A stretch of DNA of 64,000 nt from Dendrocalamus latiflorus (lineage: Eukaryota > Streptophyta > Magnoliopsida > Poales > Poaceae): NCBI GenBank assembly GCA_017311315.1, contig CM029660.1:12821430-12885429 (forward strand), read 5' to 3'. The notes under the pieces were generated by a model, which saw nothing but the letters and a program-made list of their open reading frames with translations, searched no databases and was not told the DNA's origin. The translations under genes and the position numbers were made by a program. This document shows, in pieces, positions 44,370 through 54,535 of this stretch (position 1 is its first letter; each line of letters starts with the position of its first letter).

Positions 44370-45640
44370 GGGAAGCCCCTAGTAGAGGAGACATCATCGA
44401 GGCAAAGCGAAGTTTGGCCGAGGCAAAGCCATTGATGTCGAGCTAAACCACATTGAGGCTAAGCCATCGAGGCATGTTGGTGCTTGTCGATGTGAATCTA
44501 TCAAGCTAAGGAGAGCCCATAGTCAAGGAGACACCATCGTGGCGAAGCAAAATTCGGCCGAGGCAAGCATCGAGGCTGAGATGATCTATGTTGAGGCCAA
44601 CCATAGTGGCATGTTGTAGCCCACTGAGGTGCATCCGTCAAGATAGGGGGAGCTCCAAATTAAGTAGACACCATCGAGTAAAGCTAAGTTTGGCCGAGGC
44701 AAAACTGTTGAGCCTGAGATGAACCTTGCAAAGTCCAAATCATCGAGGAATGTTGGAGCTTGCCGAGGCGATTCAATTGAGCTAGGGGGAGCCCCTAGTA
44801 TAGGAGACACCGTCGAGGCAAAGCAAAGTTCGTCTAAGTCAAAGCCATTGAGGCTAAGCTGAACCACACTAATGCTAACCCGTTAAGGCATGTTGGAGCT
44901 TGCCAAGTTGAATCCGTCGAGATAGGGGGAGCCCTCAGTTGAGGAGACACCATCGAGGTGAAGGAAAGTTTGGTCGAGGTAAAGTTGTCAAGGTTGAGAA
45001 GAATCATGCCAAGGCCGAGCCATCAAGTGTGTTGGAGCTCATCAAGGCCAATCTATTGAGATAGGGGGAGCGCATAGTTGAGGAGACGCTGTCAAGGCAA
45101 AGCAAAGTTCAGATGAGGTGAAGCTGTTGAGGACAAGATGAACTACACCAAGGCCAAGCCATTGTGTCATGTTGGAGTTTGTCAAGGTGAATTCATCAAG
45201 ATAGGGAGAGCCCCTAGTGGAGGAGATGCCACCGAGATGAAGCAAAGTTCAGTCATGGTGAAGCTGTCATGGCCGAGATGAACCACACCAAGGCCAAGTC
45301 ACCGAGGTGTGTCAGAGCTCGCTAAGGCAAATCCATTGAGATGGGGGAATGCTTAATCGTGGAGACTTTGTCGAGGTGAAGCAAAGTTCGGCAAGGCAAA
45401 GTTGTCAAGGCCAAGCTAAACCACATCGAGGCTAAGCCATCGAGGCATCTTGGAGCTCACCGAGTTTAATCCATCGAGTTAGGGGAAGCTTCTAGTTGAG
45501 GAGATGCTATTGAGATGAAGCGAAGTTTGGCTGAGGTAAAGCCGTCGTGGGTGAGCTGAACTACACTGAGACCAAGCCATTAAGGTGTGTTTTAGTTTGA
45601 GATGAATTTATTGAGCTACAAAGAGCCCCAAGCGGAGGAC
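44370..45640. repeat. About 139-bp degenerate tandem repeat, nine units
   Basis: Units start near agcccctagt-aggagacacc (44374, 44514, 44650, 44790, 44930, 45069, 45210, 45347, 45488). They contain gaggcaaagc(g/a)aagtt, ctgagatgaaccacac and gccatcgaggcatgttggag. The three arrays are contiguous and share words, which suggests a common parent. I cannot name it. Confidence 0.8.
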
Positions 45641-46634
45641 CTCCTGGCGGTGGTAGTGGCATGGGGTCAGTGGTGGATCCACGGAGCTTCGGCGCCAGAA
45701 CAGAGAAAAGCGTGACCCCTCTAATACGGGCCTAAAGATCACATACATTTCAGCTAGTGCCAACTTTTTTAGTTAGAGAAATATTTGTTAGTTCCAAGAG
45801 GGAGGTGAGGGATGACGGCATGGGAAGTGACAAAGTAGAGGATACTTGTATGCTATGCTTGACGGCGCATCAAACAAAGGTATCCGCATCAAACAAAGGT
45901 ATCTGTCGACATGGGAAGAGCAGAAGTTGTTATGTGTGAGAGTTTTATGCATGCATAGAGCAATGAGCAATGCTACGTATGGAGTCATGCATGGCTGGTG
46001 CATGTTTGGCTTAGCCTATATCTCGTCTGGGGGCATGCCCATGGAGACTTGAGGCAAAGTGCAGGATGGCCCTAGATCGAGGAGCGGCCAAGTCCTGGGA
46101 ACAGGCAAGCTGTATGGCCAAGCAATGTGATGAGCAAGCCGTGGTATTGTGGGGAAATGGAAAAGGATGAGCATTGCCGGCCGCCTCCTTAGTTGGGGAA
46201 CCTGCATGCCCACAACAGGTGTGACGCTAGAGGGCGGCACTGATCCACTCGACCGGCGATGTGCCTAGGCCACAGGAGTGTGCATGGCAACGCGGTGAGG
46301 AATCGAGTGGCGGTGCAGAGGGAATTGGTAGAAGCGATTGAGCTATCCAAGAGCAACACAAAGCCAGGAGTGAGGCGGCCCAGACCATCTTTGGGGGATA
46401 GAGTATTGCAAATGTGGATGGGGTCTAGGGTCACACACATGTTTGGGTTTGTGGGATCGAGGGCAAGTGAGCAAGTCGACTACAGACTTGGTTTATGGGG
46501 CACGACGCGAACCTAGTCAGGTAGCAAGTAGGCGAGCCTGGGACCAAGGGCACGGTGTGGACCTAGTCCATGAGCATGTATATATGCAACCTGGAGACTG
46601 GGAGCACAGCTCGCACACGAGCATGGCGATAGCT
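45641..46634. other. Host-side sequence left of the second copia element
   Basis: No convincing gene. Short ORFs (45757, 46259, 46443 and others) overlap on both strands with no motif. Direct repeats gcatcaaacaaaggtatc (45867 and 45885) are a small local duplication. Confidence 0.35.
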
Positions 46635-46639
46635 AGCCT

Positions 46640-47007
46640 ATTGAAGATTACTCCAGCGTCTCACCATTTCTTCAGTTACTCCGGCGTCTCTCCATTTCTT
46701 CATTTACTCCAGCATCTCACTATTGCTCACTTTATTGGTTCCGTTTCATATTAGTAGTGGAGCACTGTTAATTGCAGCTGCACATGCATGAAACTGCCAC
46801 ATGCATTGCCATGCATGAAACTGCCGCATGCATTAGTGCCATGCATGTAACTGCTGTTTTTTTAGTTTGTTGTTTCCTTTAAATAAGAAGCAAGATATCA
46901 GAAAAAGCTGCCCGGTTTTTGCAGCACCAAACACCTATGTTCATTGTGTTCTTGAGTGCGCGTTTGTGAGTTCGCCGGCGGCGAGCAATTGTCGGTGTTC
47001 CACGACA
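46640..47007 (+). repeat. Copia 5' LTR
   Basis: 368 bp, TATTGAAG...CACGACA. It contains gcatgcatgaaactgcc repeats (one extra unit compared with the 3' LTR). The start is TA rather than the usual TG; the duplication TAGCC fixes this boundary. Confidence 0.9.
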
Positions 47008-47009
47008 AT

Positions 47010-47021
47010 TGGTATCAGAGC
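47010..47021 (+). other. Primer-binding site
   Basis: tggtatcagagc, the exact complement of the initiator tRNA-Met 3' end, lies 2 nt after the LTR. Confidence 0.88.
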
Positions 47022-47042
47022 GTGGACGCTTCCGGGGCCGTC

Positions 47043-47801
47043 ATGTCCGTCCAGTTGGCTCCCGTTGGCGGTGGTGATCGTTCGCCATCGCCCCCTCCCC
47101 GACGACGGGTATCACACTCGCCTGCGCCGCGCCGAGGGCGCCATCGCTGCGGCAAAGTCGTCATCGACCGCGTCATCAAGGAGGCGGGCGGCTCGATCCA
47201 GTACCCCATGCTCACGCGCACCAATTACCAAGAATGGTCTTTGTTAATGCACGTGAACCTACAGGCCCAAGGGCTGTGGCAGGCCGTTGAACTGGAGGAG
47301 GGCGAGGTCGTCGAGTACCGCGAAGACCGCCTCGCGCTGGCGGCCATTTTGCGTGCCGTGCCACCCGAGATGCTCGGGTCGTTGGCGCACAAGCGCACGG
47401 CGCGTTCCGCCTGGGAGGCGGTTAAAACCATGTGCGTCGGCGTGCAGCGCGTCCGTGACGCCAACGCGCAACAGCTGCTCAAGCAGTTCGGGGAGATCGC
47501 GTTCAAGGAGGGGGAGTCGGTCGACGATTTCTCACTCCGGATTATGAGCCTCGCCAACAACATCCGCATCCTTGGCGGCAACGTCACCGATGGAGAGATC
47601 GTGAAGAAAATGCTCCAGGTCGTCCCCGAGCAGCTCGAGCAGATCGCGTACTCCATGGAGACTCTCCTCGACGTGAATCAGCTCTCCGTCGAGGAGGTCA
47701 CCGGCTGTCTGCGTGCCATCGAGCAGCGAAAGAAAAAGCCAGCACCATTCGCGCCTGTCTACGACAGCAAGGGCCGTCTTCTTCTCGCCGAGGAGGACTA
47801 G
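47043..47801 (+). pseudogene. Copia Gag, first part
   Basis: The ATG at 47043 is chosen because the reading before it runs through the LTR and primer site. The product has a Pro/Arg-rich start, then T-R-T-N-Y-Q-E-W, W-E-A-V-K-T-M-C-V-G, V-D-D-F-S-L-R-I and E-E-V-T-G-C-L-R-A-I-E. TAG at 47799-47801 interrupts it after L-A-E-E-D. The same frame continues beyond, so a single nonsense change separates it from the nucleocapsid part. Gag would form the particle that packages element RNA. Confidence 0.88.
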
Positions 47802-48485
47802 CTGGCGCGGATGAAGCTGTGTGACAATGACGAAGCTGGTGGCTCCAGCTGCGGCAGCGGTAGGAGGCGCGGCAAAACACGTCGTGGCCACGGTGGTGGT
47901 GGCGGTGTGCGTAAAGGCAAGGGCAGCTCGTCTTCAAATGGGACAGCCCAGGAGAACACGGCAGACCGGTGCCGTAACTGCGGCAAAATTGGCCATTGGG
48001 CCAAGGACTGCCGCAGCAAGCCAAATAGGCAGGCGCAAGCACACATTGCGGAGGGAGAAGAGGATGAATCCACTCTGTTGATGGCACATGCGACCATCTC
48101 TTCACCACTCACTCAAGTTGCAGCGCCGCCCACCGAGGCGATTCGAACTCCAGCTTCATCCACATCGTTGCGCCACGTCGAGATCCACGAGGCCAAGGTA
48201 TTTGCGCAGCTCGGATCGCGGGAGGACCAGGACGATCGTCGATGGGTGCTTGACACCGGCGCCACCAACCACATGACGGATGCGCGGACTGCCTTCTCCG
48301 ACCTCGACGGGGGAGTCTGCGGTACCGTCCGCTTCGGCGACGGATCCGTGGTGGAGATTGAAGGACGCGGCACGATCATCTTCAGTTGCAAGAACGGCGA
48401 GCACCGCGCACTGATGGGGGTGTACTACATTCCCTGTCTAACGGCGAACATCATAAGTCTTGGTCAGCTGGAGGAGGCCGGATCG
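47802..48485 (+). pseudogene. Copia Gag zinc knuckle and aspartic protease
   Basis: Same frame as the Gag upstream. A Gly/Arg-rich stretch is followed by C-R-N-C-G-K-I-G-H-W-A-K-D-C (about 47972-48013). Then comes the protease with W-V-L-D-T-G-A-T-N-H-M, whose D-T-G active site is intact, unlike the D-I-G of the 4793 element. The frame is lost near 48478-48490, where the continuation lies in another frame. Confidence 0.88.
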
Positions 48486-49036
48486 AGATCTACTCCGGCA
48501 CCTTGCGCATCTACGATCAGCAACGCGACCTTCTTGCTCGGGTGCGTCGTTCTGCATCGCGCCTCTACATCCTGGAGCTCCGCATCGGGAGATCGGTGTG
48601 CCTGTCGGCGCATAGCTCGGAGGTGGCCTGGCGCTAGCATGCAAGGTACGGGCACCTCAGTTTCAAGTCATTGCGTGCGCTCGCCCAACGGGAGATGGTA
48701 CGTGAGTTGCCGCCGCTTGATCAGGTCGATCAGGTGTGTGACAGCTGCCTCGCCGGCAAGCAAAGGCGCATGCCGTTCCCTGATAAGGCGCTACGACGAG
48801 CGGAGCACGTCCTCGGCCTCGTCCATGGTGATTTGTGCGGGCCCATCACGCCCACAACTCCAATCGGTAACAAATATTTCCTACTGCTTGTTGATGATTT
48901 GAGCCGGTACATGTGGCTCTACTTGCTGTCGAACAAAGATCAGGCATCGACGGCGATCAAGAACTTCCAGGCGGCCGTGGAGGTTGAGTCAGGGAGGCGG
49001 CTCAAGGTCCTCCACACTGATCGTGGGGGGGGGGGG
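48486..49036 (+). pseudogene. GAG-pre-integrase and integrase N-terminal half
   Basis: In its own frame: E-I-Y-S-G-T-L-R-I-Y, then W-R followed by TAG (48635-48637) and H-A-R-Y-G-H-L, where the His pair of the zinc site begins. Then C-D-S-C-L-A-G-K-Q (Cys pair), H-G-D-L-C-G, V-D-D-L-S-R-Y-M-W (first catalytic Asp) and V-L-H-T-D-R-G (second Asp). The frame then enters a run of 12 G (49025-49036) and goes out of phase. Confidence 0.85.
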
Positions 49037-49809
49037 AGTTCACCTCCGTGGAGTTCAGCGAGTACTGCGTCGAGCGCGGTGTCCAGCGGCAGCTCACCGC
49101 CCCCTACTCACCGCAGCAAAACGGGGTGGTAGAGCGTCGCAACCAGAGCATCGTCGGCATGGCGCGGTGTATGCTCAAGGCGAAGCAGCTTCCTAGCTAC
49201 TTCTGGGGTGAGGCCGTGAACACCGCAGTCCACATCCTCAACCGCGCCCCGACACGCGCGCTCAACGGCAAGACCCCATTTGAGGCTTGGCACGGTGAGC
49301 GCCCCATCGTCCACTACTTCAGGACCTTTGGCTGCGTCACCCACGTCAAGACCACACGGCCGGGACTCAAGAAGTTGGATGATCGCAGCACGCCGACCAT
49401 CTTCGTCGGCTACGAGCATGGCTTCAAGGCCTACCGCTGCTACGACCCCTCTACCAAGCGTATCATTGTGTCGCGCGACGTCGTGTTCAACGAGGCGAGA
49501 CAATGGAGCTGGGGCGACGAAAGCAGCAGTGATCCGGGCGACGGCGAGCCCTTCAACGTTGAGTACACCACGGAGTACATCTCCAGCACGCCTCGAGTCG
49601 ATGCGGCATCACCAGATCACATGTCTCCATCGCCCACGCCAACGCCGGCCCCTGTACCCATGACGCCTACGACGTCACCCACGAGTGCGCCGATCGAGTT
49701 TGTCTCGCCACCAGCTGATTTTGAGGAGAACTTGGACGTGGACCACGACGATGCTCCACTTCGGTTCTGTGCCATCGACGCTGTCATCGGACCAGCCTCG
49801 CCCGCCTAG
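49037..49809 (+). pseudogene. Integrase C-terminal half and linker
   Basis: It continues with E-F-S-E-Y-C, the catalytic Glu in N-G-V-V-E-R-R-N-Q, W-G-E-A, F-E-A-W-H-G-E-R-P and D-V-V-F-N-E-A, then the Thr/Pro-rich linker and D-H-D-D-A-P-L-R-F. TAG at 49807-49809 ends it; the same frame continues past the stop. Confidence 0.87.
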
Positions 49810-50673
49810 GCTTGTGCCCCAGGTGCCCGAGAGGAGTTGCAGTTCACCACGGTGGACGAGCCTGTCTCCTTCAGCGAGGCAGAGCGCGAGGCGAGCTGGC
49901 GTCAGGCGATGCGTGAGGAGATGAAGTCGATCGAGGACAACAACACGTGAGAGCTCGCTACGCTCCCCACTGGGCACCGTGTGATCAGGCTCAAGTGGGT
50001 CTTCAAAGTGAAGCGCAATGAGCACGGAAACGTCATTCGACACAAGGCGCGTTTGGTCGCCAAAGGCTACGTTCAGCCCGCGGGAATCGACTTCGATGAG
50101 GTCTTCGCTCCGGTCGCGAGAATGGAGTCCGTGAGGGCGCTGTTGGCTTTAATAGCCCACGAGCGCTGGAAAGTCCACCACATGGATGTGAAGAGCACTT
50201 TCCTCAACAGCAACCTCAAGGAGGAAGTGTACGTGAGCCAGCCACTGGGTTTTATCGTCAATGGCAGCGAGCACAAAGTACTGCGTCTTCGCAAGGCGCT
50301 GTATGGTCTCCGACAGGCACTGAGGGCCTGGAATGCCAAGCTTGATGCGTCCATGGCATTACTTGGTTTCCAGAGGAGCAGCTCTGAGCACAGCGTGTAC
50401 ATGCGGAGCCGAGGGTCATCGCGGCTGGTAGTCGGGGTCTACGTCGATGACTTGATCATCACTGGCACCAGCAGCGACGAGATCATGGCGTTCAAGCTCG
50501 AGATGAAGCGCGTTTTTCTCATGAGCGACCTTGGGTTGCTATTGTACTACCTCGGCATCGAGGTGATCCAAGGGCCAGGCGGCATCTCGCTCAAGGCGCT
50601 TGGACGTGTGCGGCTCCAGCACATGCGTACGTTGATCGGCGTCAACAAGATCGGTGAGCACAGTAAGGACTAA
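49810..50673 (+). pseudogene. Copia reverse transcriptase, RNase H deleted
   Basis: In the same frame: F-S-E-A-E-R-E-A-S-W-R-Q-A-M, a TGA at about 49948, then W-V-F-K-V-K, A-R-L-V-A-K-G, H-H-M-D-V-K-S-T-F-L-N and the catalytic Y-V-D-D (50440-50451), which is intact. After G-P-G-G-I-S-L the protein jumps to K-A-L-G-R-V-R-L-Q-H-M-R-T-L-I-G-V and stops. The thumb and whole RNase H are missing, and the last residues look like the natural C-terminal tail. An in-frame deletion is the simplest reading. Confidence 0.88.
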
Positions 50674-50683
50674 GGGGGAGAAA
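50672..50683 (+). other. Polypurine tract
   Basis: aagggggagaaa lies directly before the 3' LTR. Confidence 0.85.
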
Positions 50684-51025
50684 TATTGAAGATTACTCCA
50701 GCGTCTCACCATTTCTTCAGTTACTCCAGCATCTCTCCATTTCTTCATTTACTCCAGCATCTCACTATTGCTCACTTTATTGGTTCCGTTTCATATTAGT
50801 AGTGGAGCACTGTTAATTGCAGCTGCACATGCATGAAACTGCCACATGCATTAGCGCCATGCATGTAACTGCTATTTTTTTAGTTTGTTGTTTCCTTTAA
50901 ATAAGAAGCAAGATATCAGAAAAAGCTGCCCGGTTTTTGCAGCATCAAACACCTGTGTTCATTGTGTTCTTGAGTGCGCGTTTGTGAGTTCGTCGGCGGT
51001 GAGCAATTGCCGGTGTTCCACGACA
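50684..51025 (+). repeat. Copia 3' LTR
   Basis: 342 bp. It matches the 5' LTR with few substitutions and lacks one 26-28-bp repeat unit. Confidence 0.9.
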
Positions 51026-51116
51026 TAGCCCAGAAGGTGGCTGCCCCTAGCGGAGGCAGTGCCTAGCAGCAGCGGATGGTCCAAGTTGCGGCAGCCCCTA
51101 GCAACAATGGCCCAGG

Positions 51117-51674
51117 GATGGCAACGGGTAAATACCCATCGGGTATTGCCATTCCATACCCGTACCCGCTAGGTGTAAATTTACCCGTCGGGTTACCAGT
51201 ATCCGCACGCGGGTAGGAAAATTTACCCATACCCGTACCCGCGCGGGTATTACTACCCGACGGGTAACCCGTACCCGCAAGCATACCCGGTTCAACACAT
51301 AAGAATATCATCAATTTAGACATTCATTAATCATACATGCCAAGCACAAAAGCGTCTAATGATCAAAATTAGTACATCACATAAACATACTTGACATGAC
51401 CATATCAACATATGACAAACAAATAAACAATCAACAACAAGTAGATAATAAAATTAACATTTGAGTGAGATGTCTAGTTGTCTAATGCGGGTATTCATTA
51501 CCCGCGGGTAGGCGGGTATGGGTAGTATATACCCACACCCGCACCCGCCTACCCGGCGGGTAGAGGATTTCGCCCAATAACGTACCTATGGGTACATAAA
51601 ATTTTTCATACCCGTCTCTTTATCGGGTAAAACCCGTCGGGCATTCGGGTATCGGGTACCTATTGCCATCTCTA
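51117..51674. mobile_element. hAT-like non-autonomous element, 558 bp
   Basis: gatggcaa(c/t) inverted ends (right end ttgccatctcta) are flanked by a perfect 8-bp direct duplication ggcccagg (51109-51116 and 51675-51682), the length made by hAT transposases. The two 100-170-bp arms are full of acccg/cgggt words in both orientations. The middle is AT-rich. It encodes no transposase. Confidence 0.8.
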
Positions 51675-51682
51675 GGCCCAGG

Positions 51683-52508
51683 TCGCGGTGATGGTCTGAT
51701 GTGACAACAACCCAGGCGGAAGAGGCGATCTGAAACAATGGTGGATTCCAGTTACGGTGGCCCTCCAGGCGATGATGGCCCTGGCCAGTGACATCCTAGG
51801 CAGTAGAGGGGCAGTCAGGCTGGGCCATTTCGTGTTAGCCCAAGGCCCAGCTGGCCTGACACAGCCCAAGCACAGTATGAGTACATCATATGGTGGGCTA
51901 GGCCAGCAAGACACGAATAGCAGGCTGGACTGGGCCTAGAAGATCAGACCATCGGGTGGCACGGCATGACACGGTCCGGTGTAGCATCAAGTGATTTGCG
52001 ATTTTTGGTGGTGATTGAAAGGAGAGAAGGTGTGAGCTTGTTCATGCTAGGGAGTGTGTTCTCGTTTCCTGGCTTGGGAAGATAAGGCAGTTGGAGGGAG
52101 GTGTTCTGTTGGGCAGAAGGGAAAATTAAATGAACTGGGTAGTTGGGGGGAGGTGTTCGGTTTGGAGAGGAAATGGACAGGGAGGCAAGTGGGGAGTGAT
52201 GGTTAGAAAAGAGAGTTTTATAGGATGGTTCGAGTGTCAGAAAAAGAGTGACCTGTAGGTGTTTTTGTTTGCTGTTGATCGAACTAGTGGAGTGGGATCG
52301 ATAGCGAATGAATATATGATGACATATTTTTTCAAAATGAATGCAAAAATAAGAAACCAAATTAATTAAAATTTTAATGCAACCTTTCAAACAATTAAAT
52401 TTAATAATTTTAATTTAGCGTGATGGAGTCCAATGCTTCCAGAACTAGTACAACATATATAACACCTATGAGTCTATGACAGTAGACTTACCTGAAAGCA
52501 CCACCTGA
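51683..52508. other. Spacer without a recognised gene
   Basis: The 51820-51985 part is rich in ggccca/tgggcc and ggcacggcatgacac words shared with later segments. ORFs at 51672-51914 (-) and 51944-52390 (-) have no known motif. Confidence 0.35.
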
Positions 52509-52795
52509 GAGCATCTCCAAGAGATGCCCAATAAATTTACACCCTAAATCTCTTTTTACAGATCCTAATCACGATATAAGGTCCCAAAATAATCATTCCC
52601 TCCAACAGATACCCTAAACCAGAAAAACAGTATTGGGAGCCTAGATCATCCTCTATAAGTAGAGAGCGAGAACCCATTTTTTGGGTGTGTTCTATTTTTG
52701 GGAGTCTATTTGGGAATCTGTTGGAGCTACTTTTTACCCTTCAACTCTAAAATTTAAATATTAAGAGCCATATAGAGTATCTCTTGGAGATGCTC
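52509..52795. mobile_element. MITE with gagcatctccaagaga inverted ends, about 287 bp
   Basis: Left gagcatctccaagagatgcc and right ...gtatctcttggagatgctc are nearly perfect inverted repeats. Inside it is AT-rich. The ends resemble a widespread grass hAT-type MITE. I could not settle the target duplication. Confidence 0.7.
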
Positions 52796-53745
52796 TGATG
52801 CAGTTAGAATAATGTGACCTCATATCACTGGAATCCTTGAACATGATAAAGAATGGATTGATGGATTACACTAGTAGTAACAACAAACAAATCCTTTCGA
52901 ACAAGTGGATGTAATTACATGAATTAGACAGGATACCGTGGAAAGATTTGGCTTGGTCGCTCAGTCACAACAAATAAGAGAAGAATAAAGGGAAAAGTTT
53001 TTCCCGAAGGGAAGAAATTAGGGCACAAGAGGAATAAAGATAGTGATCACCGCCATCATCGTCGCAACCACCTCCTCCGCCATGTCTAGTTACTTAGGGC
53101 TAGACATGGGCTGACACAGCATACATGATGCTAGCATGATGGGCTTTGGGTCACGCCTGGGTCTAGCTGAAGGCAAGGCGGGCTAGCATGGCACAGCACG
53201 ACGCGGTCCGAAGCATGCCAGGCCAGGGCCATGCTGGCACAGCACTGCCCATTGCCCACCTCTACCAGGCGGTGATGGGCTCGAGGTTGCAGTGTGAGCT
53301 CAGCCGTGTCCGGACCTGGAAGAGACCAGCACCCATCAGGAGAAGAAGAATGAGGTAGAGAGGGGGCAAGCTCGATCATGCTCGGTGTGGAAGAAGAGTG
53401 GAGGGACGCAGCCCAGTGGAGAAATAGTGATGGGGCAGGTGAGGTCGAATGACCCTGTCAGCCGGGTGCCGGTGAGCCGGATTTATGCAGCGGAGCCCGG
53501 ATCATTGTCCATGCCGAGCAGGACGTGAGGTCACACCCTAGCTCCAGTGCTACTGGGATGTTCTTGCTAGCAATGAGCACATAGTGGTTTTTTATGCTTA
53601 TGAGGGAATCAATGCTCGTTGGCTTGTAGACAAAGCTCAAGTCGACAGCCCACATGTCCATCACGTGTAGTACTGAGCCAACAACTTTTGAGTTCGAACT
53701 CACGCGAAGGCACTCTGGTTGCATATGTATTTTTTTAGAGCAGTT
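52796..53745. other. Spacer without a recognised gene
   Basis: The 53100-53270 part is again rich in tggcacagcac/ccatgctgg words. ORFs 53131-53379 and 53458-53724 (-) have no recognised domain. Confidence 0.35.
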
Positions 53746-53956
53746 TTCCTATCCTTGAGGAGGTACCAAGAGGTACAAGGTACCAAGAGGTACCAAATTA
53801 GATCCAGTCGTTCAATCAGTGTGATCAACGGCTCAAAATTTGGTACCTTGTACCTCTTGGTACCTCGCGTCCGGTACCACTAGGTACTGCCAAATCTCAG
53901 CCGTCCGATCAGTGTGATCAACGGCTCAAATTTGGTACCTCTTCCCCTCAAGGATG
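53746..53956. mobile_element. Small MITE with ttttcctatccttgagg ends
   Basis: Left ttttcctatccttgagg and right cctcaaggatggtaaaa are inverted with two mismatches. The inside has two copies of atcagtgtgatcaacggctc (from about 53815 and 53908) and repeated ggtaccaagaggtac palindromes. Confidence 0.65.
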
Positions 53957-54314
53957 GTAAAATTTCCCATTTTTTTAATCTTTCTCAATGTTGGCTGAAG
54001 CTGCTCGATACAGACTTGACCAAATAGATTGGGCCAATCGTGTTGGCCCGAGGTGTGGTACTGTTGACTCGACTCAGACATAACATGATATGAATAATAA
54101 ACGGGCCATGTCGGTCTGGCCCCACCAAGTGTGACGTATTTGGGTAGGCACCCGACACAGTGGGTTGGCTTGGTACGATACACATAGCACCATGCCGAGG
54201 CATGGCTTAGACCAGCATGACATGCCATTTACCCCCTGACCCTTCCAAAAGGCCAGGTTTGCTCAGAAGAGTGCAATAACTCTCCTGTGGTAGTACAGAA
54301 ATTGTTTATAGATG
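53957..54314. other. Spacer without a recognised gene
   Basis: Contains gggccatgtcggtctggccc and catgccgaggcatgg words like those at 51820 and 53100. No gene is called. Confidence 0.3.
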
Positions 54315-54535
54315 ACAGTAAAATTACTTGTGTTATTGTTACTGCAGTCTTCTGAGTGTGGACAGGTGACTTGGCAGTAAAATTACTTACAATTGATAGT
54401 AAAATTACTTATAACTGACCGTAAAAATACTTACAATTAGTAGTAAAATTACTTACGATTGATAATAAAATTACTTATGTCTGGTAGTAAACTTTCTTGT
54501 GACTGGTAGTGAACTTACTACCAGTAGCCCCCTTT
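54315..54535. repeat. About 23-bp minisatellite
   Basis: agtaaaattactta(c)aattg-type units recur about nine times with growing divergence to the right (agtaaactttcttgtgactg, agtgaacttactacc). Confidence 0.8.

Larger units (their letters stand above)
46640..51025 (+). mobile_element. Ty1-copia retrotransposon, complete ends, internally deleted
   Basis: Near-identical LTRs 46640-47007 and 50684-51025 are flanked by a perfect TAGCC duplication (46635-46639 and 51026-51030). Primer site and polypurine tract are exact. Gag, protease, integrase and RT are present in copia order. RNase H is deleted and several stops and shifts break the frame. The LTRs are much more alike than those of the reverse copia at 4793-10384, so this is the younger insertion. 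Its proteins resemble that element's, but the LTRs do not. Confidence 0.93.

Noticed and set aside
51117..51674. Telomere-like repeat because of acccg/cgggt runs
   Set aside because: Plant telomeres are ccctaaa; this is a short element with inverted ends and an 8-bp duplication.
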